A stretch of DNA of 64,000 nt from Hathewaya massiliensis (lineage in GTDB: Bacteria; Bacillota; Clostridia; Clostridiales; Clostridiaceae), in contig NZ_CABFVD010000009.1 in NCBI RefSeq assembly GCF_902143515.1, positions 57,494 through 121,493 of the forward strand. Direction: 5' to 3'. Position 1 is the first letter of the stretch. Each line of letters starts with the position of its first letter. The notes beneath the pieces were generated by a model, which was not told the origin of the DNA, ran no database searches, and saw only the letters and a program-made list of their open reading frames with translations. A program made the translations under genes and the position numbers. Below, one piece after another: positions 44,996 to 54,118 of the stretch.

Positions 44996-46159
44996 ATGAA
45001 AAAACTGGGTTTAATCCCCAAATTAATTGCCGCTATTTTTCTTGGCATATTAGTTGGGAACATTGCTCCAAAATTTTTAGTACAAGTTCTAGCTACTTTC
45101 AATTCAATTTTTGGCAACTTTTTAAACTTCCTAATACCATTTATAATTTTAGGCTTTGTAGTTGCAGGAATCGCTGACCTTGGGGTTGGTGCTGGTAAAA
45201 TGTTAGGGTTAACAACCTTACTTGCCTATACTTCAACCTTAGTTGCTGGTTTCTTTTCTTACTTTGTATCTAGCAGTATTTTCCCTAACTTCATTAAAGC
45301 TACTGAATCCATAGGAAATGCTGCAAATCCTGAGGAAAAATTGCTGGGTCCTTTATTTCAATTGGAAATACCTCCTTTAATGTCTGTAATGACCGCGCTT
45401 ATCTTAGCTTTCTTATTAGGTTTAGGTATTGCTTCTATAAAAGGAAAAACCCTTCATAATGCATCTATAGAATTTCAGGAAATAATTGAAAAAGCTATTT
45501 CTGTTGTTATTATTCCATTACTTCCTATTCATATAATGGGTATATTCGCTAACATGACTTATGCAGGCGAAGTACAAAAAGTCCTTTCTGTATTCTGGAA
45601 AGTATTTTTAATTATTATTGCAATGCATTTAATTATAATTACTGTTCAATTTGCTATTGCTTCTATAGTAGGCAAGAAAAACTTTGTTCAATGTCTTAAA
45701 AATCAAATTCCAGGATATTTAACAGCCTTAGGTACTCAATCTTCTGCAGCTACTATTCCTGTAAACTTAAAGTGTGCAGAAAATAATAAGGTTTCAAAGG
45801 GTATAAGAGAATTCGTAGTTCCACTTTGCGCTACAATTCACTTATCTGGAAGTACCATAACCTTAACTGCTTGTGCTACTGCTATAATGTTACTTAATAA
45901 TCAAGCCCCAAGCTTTTCTCAAATAGCAGGTTTTGTTGCTATGCTTGGAGTAACTATGGTAGCTGCACCTGGAGTTCCTGGTGGTGCTGTAATGGCAGCT
46001 TTAGGTGTACTTAAATCTACCCTAGGTTTTACAGATGCGCAACTTTCTCTTATGATAGCTCTTTATATAACACAAGATAGCTTTGGAACTGCATGTAATA
46101 TATGTGGTGATAATGCTATAGCTATTATAGTTGATAAATTTAAAGATAAATTAGAATAA
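44996..46159 (+). CDS. Dicarboxylate/amino acid:cation symporter (DAACS family)
   Basis: This symporter of about 387 residues has an ATG at 44996 after GAGGTG. The hairpin motif is QSSAATIPVNLK, followed by HLSGSTITL, then APGVPGGAVMAALGVL and QDSFGTACNICGDNAIAIIVDK. These are the substrate- and cation-binding segments of GltP/DctA/SstT proteins. It is divergent from aspartase, so L-aspartate is the likely substrate. Serine/threonine (SstT) and C4-dicarboxylates remain possible. Confidence 0.9.
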   Translation: MKKLGLIPKLIAAIFLGILVGNIAPKFLVQVLATFNSIFGNFLNFLIPFIILGFVVAGIADLGVGAGKMLGLTTLLAYTSTLVAGFFSYFVSSSIFPNFIKATESIGNAANPEEKLLGPLFQLEIPPLMSVMTALILAFLLGLGIASIKGKTLHNASIEFQEIIEKAISVVIIPLLPIHIMGIFANMTYAGEVQKVLSVFWKVFLIIIAMHLIIITVQFAIASIVGKKNFVQCLKNQIPGYLTALGTQSSAATIPVNLKCAENNKVSKGIREFVVPLCATIHLSGSTITLTACATAIMLLNNQAPSFSQIAGFVAMLGVTMVAAPGVPGGAVMAALGVLKSTLGFTDAQLSLMIALYITQDSFGTACNICGDNAIAIIVDKFKDKLE

Positions 46160-46237
46160 CCTTTATATAAAAAATAAACTCTCACACTACATTTTCACAA
46201 AATATGAGGGTATTAAAATCACTAGTTATATAATAAA

Positions 46238-46283
46238 AAGCTATCTCAAAAGTAGATTTTAAAATTCACTTTTGAGATAGCTT
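46238..46283. terminator. Bidirectional terminator between the symporter and recQ
   Basis: A perfect 16-bp stem, AAGCTATCTCAAAAGT and its complement, has A/T tracts on both sides. Confidence 0.87.
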
Positions 46284-46294
46284 AATTTTAAACT

Positions 46295-48481
46295 TTAAGA
46301 ACAGGATTTTTTTAATATTACTGCTCTAATTTCATCATAACTTACCTTATCTGGAAGCACTTCTTTTATAGGTTTTAGTCTTTCATACCCAACCTTATCT
46401 ATAGCCTTTAAAATAACCTCTTCATTTTCTTCTTTAATAAGTTCCCCAAAATCTATTTCAAAATCTAAGGTTCCATTCTTCTTTAAATACTCATAAACAT
46501 GAGAAAAAATAGTTCCAATAACTAAGCCTCTTTCTTTTGCTACTTCTCCTAAGGGCTTTTCTTTTAACATTTTAATAGTTATGTCACTTGATTTTTCTTT
46601 ATCTATATTTTCTTCTTCCCTAAGACTTTCTTTTTTAATAATACTCTCATCCTTTGCTGTACTTAAAGATTTTTTACCTTCTTTTTTATATTCCCAGTTT
46701 ACTTCTATATTTTTATCTATCACATAATCGCATATTATACTTACAAATTTCTCCCCATATTTTTCTTTTTTACTCTCCCCAACCCCTGTTATATCTAAGA
46801 ATTGTTCTAAGGTTGTAGGATATCTAGTGCTCATTTCCTTAAGAGAACTATCTCCAAATACCACATAAGGTGGAACTCTGTCCGCTTCAGATATTTCTTT
46901 TCTAAGCCCTCTTAATATTTCATAAAGTTCATTATTTTTATTAGATTTTTTAACCTTTACAACTTCTTTTAAGAATACTTTTTCTTCTCCTTTTAAAACC
47001 TTAAGAGATAAATTATTTAACCTTAAAACCGGGAATTCTCCCTCTATGTAGTCTATAAATCTATGGGATACTAAAGTGTTAATAAATTCTTTTAACTGAT
47101 CCTTGGTATAGTTTTTTACTATACCATAAGTGCTTATTTCATCTAGTCCAAGAGATTTTAATTTTTTATTAGTAGAGCCTCTTAAAACATCTACAATCAT
47201 AGTAGTACCATAAGGCCTTTTCATTCTATAAATACAGGATAGAACTTTTTGAGCATCTACGGTTTTGTCTACTAGTTCCCCTTGTAAATTGCAATTACTA
47301 CAATTATTACAATCCTCTTCTGATTCTTCTCCAAAATAATTTAGTATAAAGGATTTATAACAAGAAGTGGTATACACTAAATCCACCATAGTTTGAAGCT
47401 TTTTATATTCATTTACCTTTCTATCTGGATTTTCAATACTCATATCAATTAAATACTTTTGAGTATGAATATCAGAGGGTGAAAATAAAAGTATACATGT
47501 ACTAGGCTCTCCATCCCTTCCAGCCCTACCTATCTCTTGATAATAACTTTCTATATTTTTAGGTATATTATAATGAATTACATACCGTACATTGGATTTG
47601 TCTATACCCATACCAAAAGCATTGGTGGCAACAATTATATTTAGCTTATCATATACAAAATCCTCTTGCGCCTTAGCCCTCTCCTCATTATTTAGCCCTG
47701 CATGATATAAGCCTGCAGAGTATCCTTTATCCTTTAGGGCTGTATATAGTGAATCACATTCCTTTCTTGTAGCTGCATAGATTATTCCACTGTCATCTTT
47801 ATTTTTTTCTATGTAATCTAATATATAAGATTTTTTATTTACTCCCTTTAAAACCTCTATTTCTAAGTTTTCTCTATTAAATCCCGTTATAAACACCTTA
47901 GGCTCTCTTAATCCTAGTAACTTTATTATATCCTCTCTTACCTCTTCTGTAGCTGTTGCCGTAAAAGCAGCAACTACTGGTCTTTTATTTAATAAAGAAA
48001 TAAATCTATTTATCTTTTTATAACTCACCCTAAAATCGTGACCCCACTGAGACACACAATGGGCTTCATCTATGGCAACTAAGGATACTTCCATATTACT
48101 TATTACATTAAAAAAATCCATAGAGTCAAGCCTTTCAGGTGCTATGTATAATATTTTAATTTCATTATTTCTAAGTCTATTCATAATATCCATAATTTCA
48201 GAATTACTTAAAGAACTATTTATATAATCTGCTTCTATACCTAGCAGCTTTAAACTATCTACCTGATCCTTCATAAGAGAGATAAGTGGACTTATAACTA
48301 AAGTTATAGATTGAAGCATCAAGGCTGGAATCTGATAACATATGCTCTTTCCTCCACCTGTAGGCATTATACATGCTACATCCTTGCCACTTATAATTTC
48401 CTTAATTATATTTTCTTGTCCTTTTCTAAAGGAGGCATATCCAAAATACTTATTTAAAATATCTAAAGAATTATTAGTCAA
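46295..48481 (-). CDS. recQ: ATP-dependent DNA helicase RecQ
   Basis: The product is 728 residues, starting at a TTG (48481) after AAAGGGTGTG. The motifs are Walker A PTGGGKSICYQIPA (about 38-51), DEAHCVSQWGHDF, motif III FTATAT, motif VI QEIGRAGRDG and the four zinc cysteines (CYKSFILNYFG then CNNCSNC). Then comes an RQC winged helix, an HRDC domain (about 510-580) and a final helix-turn-helix segment. The last 100 residues resemble the extra C-terminal domain of some firmicute RecQ proteins. It unwinds recombination intermediates. Single gene. Confidence 0.95.
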   Translation of the reverse strand: MTNNSLDILNKYFGYASFRKGQENIIKEIISGKDVACIMPTGGGKSICYQIPALMLQSITLVISPLISLMKDQVDSLKLLGIEADYINSSLSNSEIMDIMNRLRNNEIKILYIAPERLDSMDFFNVISNMEVSLVAIDEAHCVSQWGHDFRVSYKKINRFISLLNKRPVVAAFTATATEEVREDIIKLLGLREPKVFITGFNRENLEIEVLKGVNKKSYILDYIEKNKDDSGIIYAATRKECDSLYTALKDKGYSAGLYHAGLNNEERAKAQEDFVYDKLNIIVATNAFGMGIDKSNVRYVIHYNIPKNIESYYQEIGRAGRDGEPSTCILLFSPSDIHTQKYLIDMSIENPDRKVNEYKKLQTMVDLVYTTSCYKSFILNYFGEESEEDCNNCSNCNLQGELVDKTVDAQKVLSCIYRMKRPYGTTMIVDVLRGSTNKKLKSLGLDEISTYGIVKNYTKDQLKEFINTLVSHRFIDYIEGEFPVLRLNNLSLKVLKGEEKVFLKEVVKVKKSNKNNELYEILRGLRKEISEADRVPPYVVFGDSSLKEMSTRYPTTLEQFLDITGVGESKKEKYGEKFVSIICDYVIDKNIEVNWEYKKEGKKSLSTAKDESIIKKESLREEENIDKEKSSDITIKMLKEKPLGEVAKERGLVIGTIFSHVYEYLKKNGTLDFEIDFGELIKEENEEVILKAIDKVGYERLKPIKEVLPDKVSYDEIRAVILKKSCS

Positions 48482-48779
48482 AAAATTTCACACCCTTTTA
48501 CAATAATTATACCTTTAATTATAACTTATTAACTTAAATGTATACAAATATAAATATGATTATTTAATTTAAAGCTATCTTAGAAGAAAGTCTCCAAAAA
48601 CTTTAATAAAAAACACTTAATTCTAAGACTATGCTAAAGGAAAATATTAATATGAAAGTTACTTCATCACAAGTTCATTACCTTAAAAATTTCTATTATT
48701 TTTAGATTTATAGAATTTATAAATATATTTTGATAATACTAAATATAGAAAACTTATCTTATAAGGAGAGGAATTTATA
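48482..48779. other. Divergent gap between recQ and the cold-shock gene
   Basis: This gap holds a hairpin in which AGC-AT-CTTAGAA (about 48574-48585) pairs with TTCTAAG-AT-GCT (48621-48634); it resembles the second repeat module. A weak TTGATA...TTATCT pair (48730-48760) may drive the cold-shock gene, leaving only a short leader. Confidence 0.4.
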
Positions 48780-48989
48780 ATGAGTATGTACACAGGAGTT
48801 GTAAAATGGTTTGATAATAATAGAGGTTATGGTTTTATTTCTTGTAATAATGGTAATGATGTTTATGTGCATGCATCTGGAGTTAAAGAAAAAACTCATA
48901 ATAAAGATTTACATGAAGGTGAAGAAGTAGTTTTTGATATGGTTGAAAAAGAAAAAGGTCCTATGGCAATAAACGTTCAAAAAATATAG
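48780..48989 (+). CDS. Cold-shock domain protein
   Basis: This 69-residue five-stranded OB-fold nucleic-acid-binding protein begins MYTGVVKWFD. RNP1 reads RGYGFIS instead of the common KGFGFI, and RNP2 reads DVYVHAS instead of DVFVHFS, so some stacking aromatics differ. It probably acts as an RNA chaperone. The ribosome site AGGAGAGG is strong. I see no long structured leader of the cspA kind. Confidence 0.9.
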   Translation: MSMYTGVVKWFDNNRGYGFISCNNGNDVYVHASGVKEKTHNKDLHEGEEVVFDMVEKEKGPMAINVQKI

Positions 48990-48997
48990 GGAAAACC

Positions 48998-49122
48998 CTT
49001 ATCCAGAGACGTAGACACTCTTTTCTAGCACTTTTTAAAAAAGCAGAGAGTCCAAATATTCTATTTGGTAGGAATCACTTCCAAAGATTGCTATAGGAGT
49101 ATTAGAGTAGATAGTCATGGGA
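48998..49122 (+). repeat. Mosaic intergenic repeat, copy E (two modules)
   Basis: The copy follows the cold-shock gene in the same orientation. Module one (48999-49044) is TTATCCAGAGACGTAGACAC followed by TCTTTTCTAGCACTTTTT. Module two (49045-49122) runs from GAGAGTCCAAATATTC through ATTTGGTAGGAATCAC to TTAGAGTAGATAGTCATGGG and aligns end to end with copy D at 29452-29529. Confidence 0.65.
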
Positions 49123-49132
49123 TAAAAGTTTA

Positions 49133-49166
49133 TAGGGAAATACCATGAAGTATTTCCCTATATTTA
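49133..49166. terminator. Stem-loop between the cold-shock and aldo-keto reductase genes
   Basis: TAGGGAAATAC (49133-49143) pairs perfectly with GTATTTCCCTA (49150-49160). The T-tract is poor on both sides, so termination is only probable. Confidence 0.55.
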
Positions 49167-49220
49167 TATAGATAAACAGCTATTATATTTATATAGATAA
49201 GCATAAATTATATTTATATG
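49159..49220. repeat. 25-bp tandem repeat, 2.5 copies, abutting a stop codon
   Basis: Units start at exactly 49159, 49184 and 49209 and share TATATTTATATAGATAA; the last is cut off at the aldo-keto reductase stop codon. Confidence 0.7.
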
Positions 49221-49221
49221 T

Positions 49222-50211
49222 TTAACCTAGTATCTTCTCTATTGCCTCTAATTCTTCCCTAGAAAAAGAAGTATTATTTAAACATAAAACATTTTCCTCT
49301 ATTTGGCTAACCCTACTTCCTCCTATTATAACAGAACTTATTCGCTTATCTTTTAGTATCCAAGCTAAAGCCATTTGTGGAAGAGATTGTCCTCTTTCTT
49401 TTGCTATATTAGACAGCTCACTGACCTTTTTTAAAACCTCTTCAGTTATATCCTCTTTGTTTAAAAAAGGAGATATACTAGCTGCTCTTGAATCCTCTGG
49501 AATCCCATTTAAATATTTCGACGTTAAAATTCCTTGAGCTAGTGGTTCATAGATCACAGTGCCTAAACCATTGTTAAAACTCTCTTCAATAAGCCCCTTT
49601 TCCACCTCCCTATCTAGCATTGAATAAGGAACTTGATTTACTATAAAAGGAACTTTCTCTTCCTTAAGCATTTTACATATTTTTTTAGTGTACTTCTCGT
49701 TATAATTTGATATACCTATATATAATGCTTTTCCACTTCTTATAATTTGAGAAAGAGCTAAAACTGTTTCTTCTAGAGGAGTCTCCTCATCGTACCTGTG
49801 ATGATAAAATATATCTACATATTCTAAATTCATTCTTTTTAAACTTTGGTCTAAACTAGAAATTAAATATTTCCTAGACCCACCATTCCCATAAGGGCCA
49901 GGCCACATGTAATATCCAGCCTTTGTAGCTATTATAATTTCATCTCTAAAGGGTTTTAGATCCTTTTCTATAATTCTTCCAAAAGTCTCCTCAGCAGAGC
50001 CAGCTGGAAATCCGTAATTGTTTGCCAAATCAAAATATGTTATTCCAAGATCAAAAGCTTTTTTTACCACTTCTCTTCCTGTAGCATAGCAATCCTTTTC
50101 TCCAAAGTTATGCCAAAATCCCAGAGCTATGGCAGGAAGTTTTAACCCACTATTGCCACAAAAATTATACTTCATGTTCTCATACCTATTTCTATTAGCT
50201 ATATAAGTCAT
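49222..50211 (-). CDS. Aldo-keto reductase, YghZ type
   Basis: The product is 329 residues from the ATG at 50211, about nine bases after AAAGGAGAG; longer frames upstream lack a ribosome site. The N-terminus (ANRNRYENMKYN, GNSGLKLPAIALGFWHNFG) matches E. coli YghZ, which also starts a few residues before this motif. The catalytic tetrad is visible as Asp in YFDLAN with the following Tyr, Lys in IATKAGY and His in YHHRYD. It reduces aldehydes such as methylglyoxal or glyceraldehyde 3-phosphate with NADPH. Single gene. Confidence 0.88.
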   Translation of the reverse strand: MTYIANRNRYENMKYNFCGNSGLKLPAIALGFWHNFGEKDCYATGREVVKKAFDLGITYFDLANNYGFPAGSAEETFGRIIEKDLKPFRDEIIIATKAGYYMWPGPYGNGGSRKYLISSLDQSLKRMNLEYVDIFYHHRYDEETPLEETVLALSQIIRSGKALYIGISNYNEKYTKKICKMLKEEKVPFIVNQVPYSMLDREVEKGLIEESFNNGLGTVIYEPLAQGILTSKYLNGIPEDSRAASISPFLNKEDITEEVLKKVSELSNIAKERGQSLPQMALAWILKDKRISSVIIGGSRVSQIEENVLCLNNTSFSREELEAIEKILG

Positions 50212-50280
50212 GGCTATCTTCTCTCCTTTAAAATTCTTATGATTACTAACAACTCCAATGCTACATCTCTTCAAAATAAG

Positions 50281-50360
50281 AGAAAAAAGAGTGTGTGTCC
50301 CTGAATAATAATTTCTAAGCTTTATAAGAGTAAATACTTCTGCTAAATCTTAGAACTCTC
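50281..50360 (-). repeat. Mosaic intergenic repeat (AAAGCTTAGAAAT module plus neighbour)
   Basis: On the minus strand AGAGTTCTAAGATTTAGC...TTATAAAGCTTAGAAATTA (50360-50309) is followed by TTATTCAGGGAC and CACACTCTTTT, which match the start of copy E at 48999. The two outer edges, TTCTAAGA and GCTTAGAA, can pair. Confidence 0.55.
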
Positions 50361-50520
50361 TTTATTTAAAATCATTTTATCACAAATCTTTAGTAAATCA
50401 CATATACACTTTTAAATATAAATCTCTACTAAGTCAATTACCAAATTGTACGGAATTCTTAATTTTTTTATTATAACTTTCTTAATATATTTATCCTAGT
50501 ATAGAAGTATGAGTTTATTC

Positions 50521-50639
50521 AATGATTATCCACTCTAATATTCCATCTTCTTCAAAATCATAAATAAGAGCATCTATATCTCTAGATAGTATTTCTAAGC
50601 TTTAATAGGAATAAAACTCCTACTAAATTCAAAGCTCTA
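50521..50639 (-). repeat. Mosaic intergenic repeat, copy F (two modules)
   Basis: On the minus strand AGAGCTTTGAATTTAGTAGG...CCTATTAAAGCTTAGAAAT (50639-50591) forms a hairpin with a GTAGGA/TCCTAT core. It is followed by GCTCTTATTT...TTTTGAAGAAGATGG and ATATTAGAGTGGATAA (50571-50525). Module order and sequence match copy A at 2844-2964. Confidence 0.6.
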
Positions 50640-50679
50640 CTTATTTTAATATAAAATTTTATTTAGGGGGAATGAGTTT

Positions 50680-51306
50680 ATGCAATATGTAGATAGTAAA
50701 AAAACTAAGAAAAAACATAAGATAAAAAAATTTAATGGGACAAAATTTATAATATCAGCTCTTATACTAACAATTATCTTACCCTTAATTTATTTAGAGC
50801 AAAATTTAGATAATAAAAATAAGAAACATAATTATAAATTAAGAGAAAATATATATAATTCAATGAAAATTAAAGAAAACAGAGTTAAAGCATATAATAA
50901 TGCTATTTATCTTAATAATGGTGATTCTTCTAATACCTGTGTCTATTTTCTAGCTGAAGTTCTTAGAATGAATGAGGAAAAAATACCTAAAGATGTTTGT
51001 AATACAACTGAGCTTTTAGGTATAATGAATAAAGAAGGTTGGAAAGTTGAAAAAGATTATAAAAAATTAAAACCTGGGGATATATGTTTTACTACAGATG
51101 AAAACTTAAATAAAAATGGAACTCCAACTCATGTGTATATATTTATGTCTTGGGTTGAAGAAGGTAAATATGACTATGCCTATATTTGTGACAATCAAGC
51201 AAAGGATTACAAAGGGAAAATATATCACACAAGAAATATTAAAAATATTTCAAATATAAAAAATAGCCAAAAGGAACCTTTTAGTTTTTTTATGCATAAG
51301 AATTGA
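50680..51306 (+). CDS. Membrane-anchored NlpC/P60- or amidase-like papain-fold protein
   Basis: The product is 208 residues. A lysine-rich cytoplasmic head (about 1-22) and one membrane helix (about 26-43) precede an extracytoplasmic domain with a candidate catalytic Cys in SNTCVYFLAEVLR (about 87) and His in TPTHVYIFMSW (about 149), then YICDNQ. The order Cys-on-helix then His-on-strand is that of papain-like NlpC/P60 and CHAP domains; KPGDICF before the His is also typical. It probably cuts wall peptides. It lies 28 bases before a two-component system, so it is likely part of that operon and perhaps its sensor context. I do not recognise the exact family. Confidence 0.65.
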   Translation: MQYVDSKKTKKKHKIKKFNGTKFIISALILTIILPLIYLEQNLDNKNKKHNYKLRENIYNSMKIKENRVKAYNNAIYLNNGDSSNTCVYFLAEVLRMNEEKIPKDVCNTTELLGIMNKEGWKVEKDYKKLKPGDICFTTDENLNKNGTPTHVYIFMSWVEEGKYDYAYICDNQAKDYKGKIYHTRNIKNISNIKNSQKEPFSFFMHKN

Positions 51307-51334
51307 TAACTTATATATAAGTGAGGGGATTGTA

Positions 51335-52033
51335 GTGGATTATAACGTACTTATTGTAGATGATGAAAAGGAAATTAGAGATGCTATTGAAATTTATTTA
51401 AGAAGTATAGAAAACCTTAATATAATAAAAGTATGCGATGGTTTAGAAGCCTTAGATGTTTTAGAAAATACAGAAATACATGTAATATTACTTGATATTA
51501 TGATGCCAAAACTAGATGGTATAAGAACCTGTATGAAAATACGTGAAAAAAGAAATATTCCTATTATAATGTTATCTGCTAAAAGTGAAGATACAGATAA
51601 AATTTTAGGCTTAGGTATAGGGGCTGATGATTATGTTACCAAGCCCTTTAACCCTTTAGAATTAGTTGCACGAGTTAAGTCACAACTTAGAAGATACTTA
51701 AGTCTAGGTAATTTTACTCAGATACCTTCAGAACATGAGATTATTATAGATACCTTAGTCATAAATAAGAGTAATCATGTGGTTACCCTAGATGAGGAAG
51801 AAGTTAAGTTAACTCCTATAGAGTTTAATATATTACTTCTTTTAGCTGAAAACCGTGGTAGAGTGTTTTCTTCTGAAGATATATATGAAAAAGTTTGGAA
51901 TGAACCTGCTTTTAGAACTGAAAATACAGTGGCAGTACATATTAGAAGACTTAGAAAGAAAATTGAAATAAATCCTAAGGAACCTAGGTATATAAAAGTT
52001 GTATGGGGAGTTGGATATAAAATTGAAAAATAA
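51335..52033 (+). CDS. OmpR-family response regulator
   Basis: The product is 232 residues, starting at GTG 51335 five bases after GAGGGGA. The receiver domain has the acidic pair in LIVDDEKE, phosphoacceptor Asp in LLDIMMPKLDG (about 53), Ser in MLSAKSED and Lys in VTKPFNPLEL (about 102). The C-terminal winged helix (LTPIEFNILLLLAENRG, VHIRRLRKKIE, YIKVVWGVGYKIEK) binds DNA. It overlaps the histidine kinase gene, so the two are translationally coupled. Confidence 0.94.
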   Translation: MDYNVLIVDDEKEIRDAIEIYLRSIENLNIIKVCDGLEALDVLENTEIHVILLDIMMPKLDGIRTCMKIREKRNIPIIMLSAKSEDTDKILGLGIGADDYVTKPFNPLELVARVKSQLRRYLSLGNFTQIPSEHEIIIDTLVINKSNHVVTLDEEEVKLTPIEFNILLLLAENRGRVFSSEDIYEKVWNEPAFRTENTVAVHIRRLRKKIEINPKEPRYIKVVWGVGYKIEK

Positions 52034-53981
52034 AACTTCAAATAATCCAAAATTACAGTATTTACTTGAAAAAAGTGTTGTCTTAATTCTAATAATTATA
52101 ATTTTTTCTTCTTTTAAAACACTAAGTACCATAAACCATATAACTACTGATGCTTTACGGATAAAAAGAATTGAAAAGTCAATCTCCGATAATAATAAAA
52201 AGTTAAGTGAAATAAAATCCTATAATAAGTCAAAGCCTAATCTTAGCTGGATGGATTATAGTCTTTGGGTTGAAAAATGTGCCAGTGTATCAAACTTATT
52301 TATATATAGGAACCTAGACAACCTAAGTATTTTATCTGAAAAACCTCAAAGTGAATTAGATAAAATAGGAGAGACTTTAAATATTGAAGAAGGTGGCAAA
52401 AATTATAATAACCTAGTAAAATTCATTATAATTGATAAGGATAAACAAACTTTCTTAAGTAATGACCTTAATAATATAGACTTTATTAAGAAAAATTTAA
52501 AGAAATTTTCTGTGGAAAACGGAGAATTATATAATTATATTTCAAGTAGGGGAAAATGGTACAATCTATCTTATAACTCTGAAAGTTCCCCAGCAAGTAT
52601 GGTCTATGGCAAATCTTTAGTATCAGATTCTAAAAATTTTATAGAAGGTTATTGGTTTCCAAAGGATTATACATATTCTGAAAAAGAAAAGCCTCTAATT
52701 GAAAGCATTATTTATGATTTATATAAAACTACTGAAAAGGAAATAACCTCCGACAATACAAGGATAACTAATTTTAAAAATGGCATAGTTTCTTACAAAA
52801 AAAGGTTGGTAATATATGTCGTAGTATTTCTAGTAATGTTATTGTTTTTATATTTCCTAGGTAAAGATAGGATTAAAAATGGCTTTAAAAACATCTTAAT
52901 GTTAAAGGTCATAAAATCCATAAAAATTTGGTTTGAAAGTAGATCTACACTATTTAAATTAGTAACATTTATTTTATCTAGTCTTTTTACAATATTCCTT
53001 ATAATATTGGGGTTACTTAATTTAAAAAGCACCCTTATTTTATTATTTCTAGTACTCTTTCATTTTATATTTATTTTTTCTAAAGCAATTAAGTTCTCAA
53101 CATACCTTGATTCTATAATAAGAGGCATAGAGAAGATAACTTCTGGAAACTTAGATCATGTGATTAAAGAAAATGGTGACTACTCCCTTTCTAAGCTTGC
53201 AAATAATATAAATAAATTAAATAGAGGCTTTAAGGTGTCAATTGAAGATCAAATTAAAAATGAAAAGCTTAAAAGTGAACTAGTTGCTAATGTATCTCAT
53301 GATCTAAAAACCCCCCTAACCTCTATAATAAACTATACAGATATATTATTAAGAGAGGATATTTCCGAAGAAGAAAGAGAAGAATATTTAAAAATATTAA
53401 ATAGAAAAAGCCTAAAATTAAAAAACTTAATAGAAGATTTATTTGAAATATCTAAAATAAATAGTGGGAAAATGGAGCTTAAAAAAAGCACAGTAGATAT
53501 TGTAGAACTGGTAAATCAATCTCTAGCAGAGTACTCTGATACAGATATGTATGTACAAAAAGAATTAAAGTTTATTTTTAAATCCTATGCTCCTAAAATT
53601 GATATGAATTTAGACGGTAAAAAACTATCCAGAGTATTAGAAAATTTAATAAACAATGCAATAAAATACTCCTTAAATAATACAAGAGTCTATATAGAAA
53701 TAGAAGAGATATCAAAAGGTATTAGAATTTCATTTAAAAATGTCTCTTCTACTGCACTTGATTTTGACAAGAAAGAGATATTTGAAAGGTTCACTAGAGG
53801 AGACAAATCTAGGAATTCTGGGATTGATGGAAGTGGCTTAGGACTTGCCATAGCCAAAAGTATAGTAGAACTACATGGTGGTACTATGTATATAGATTTT
53901 GATGGTGACTTATTTAAATCTATCATTGAACTGAATTTCGAAAATATAGAAGAACCTTTTTCTGATAAAATTATAGATTAA
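52023..53981 (+). CDS. Sensor histidine kinase with large extracytoplasmic domain and extra membrane helices
   Basis: The product is about 652 residues. The start is probably TTG 52023, 12 bases after GGGGAG and inside the end of the regulator gene; TTGs at 51999 and 52011 are alternatives. One helix near the start is followed by about 215 extracytoplasmic residues, a second helix, then two more helices (around 310-355), and a HAMP-like linker (ITSGNLDHVIKEN). The phospho-accepting His lies in NVSHDLKTPLTS (about 426), the N box is NLINNAIKYS, and the G boxes end DGSGLGLAIAKSIVELHGG. The extra helix pair is unusual for this class. The signal is unknown; adjacent wall-related genes suggest envelope stress. 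Confidence 0.9.
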   Translation: MKNKTSNNPKLQYLLEKSVVLILIIIIFSSFKTLSTINHITTDALRIKRIEKSISDNNKKLSEIKSYNKSKPNLSWMDYSLWVEKCASVSNLFIYRNLDNLSILSEKPQSELDKIGETLNIEEGGKNYNNLVKFIIIDKDKQTFLSNDLNNIDFIKKNLKKFSVENGELYNYISSRGKWYNLSYNSESSPASMVYGKSLVSDSKNFIEGYWFPKDYTYSEKEKPLIESIIYDLYKTTEKEITSDNTRITNFKNGIVSYKKRLVIYVVVFLVMLLFLYFLGKDRIKNGFKNILMLKVIKSIKIWFESRSTLFKLVTFILSSLFTIFLIILGLLNLKSTLILLFLVLFHFIFIFSKAIKFSTYLDSIIRGIEKITSGNLDHVIKENGDYSLSKLANNINKLNRGFKVSIEDQIKNEKLKSELVANVSHDLKTPLTSIINYTDILLREDISEEEREEYLKILNRKSLKLKNLIEDLFEISKINSGKMELKKSTVDIVELVNQSLAEYSDTDMYVQKELKFIFKSYAPKIDMNLDGKKLSRVLENLINNAIKYSLNNTRVYIEIEEISKGIRISFKNVSSTALDFDKKEIFERFTRGDKSRNSGIDGSGLGLAIAKSIVELHGGTMYIDFDGDLFKSIIELNFENIEEPFSDKIID

Positions 53982-54118
53982 AATTATTTAAAAATAAGTC
54001 TGTCTTAGATGAAAATCTTTAACAAAGCAAAAATAAAGATTAAAATTGTAAATAAATATAATTTTAATCTTTATACAGAATTTTGTAATCTTTTTATAAT
54101 TTTTAATTAATATATATA

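Larger units (their letters stand above)
50212..50679. other. Gap packed with mosaic repeats
   Basis: There is no gene. Two repeat clusters (50281-50360 and 50521-50639) take up about half of the 468 bases; the rest is AT-rich promoter DNA for the divergent genes. Confidence 0.55.

Noticed and set aside
48690..48779. Cold-shock thermosensor leader before the csp gene
   Set aside because: The apparent leader is only about 20-30 bases and shows no cold-box or stable fold.
49045..49122. Small protein gene in the repeat (a frame reading ...PFGRNCF... in copy D orientation)
   Set aside because: The frame is broken in the second copy, has no start or ribosome site, and the changes fit stem pairing better than codons.
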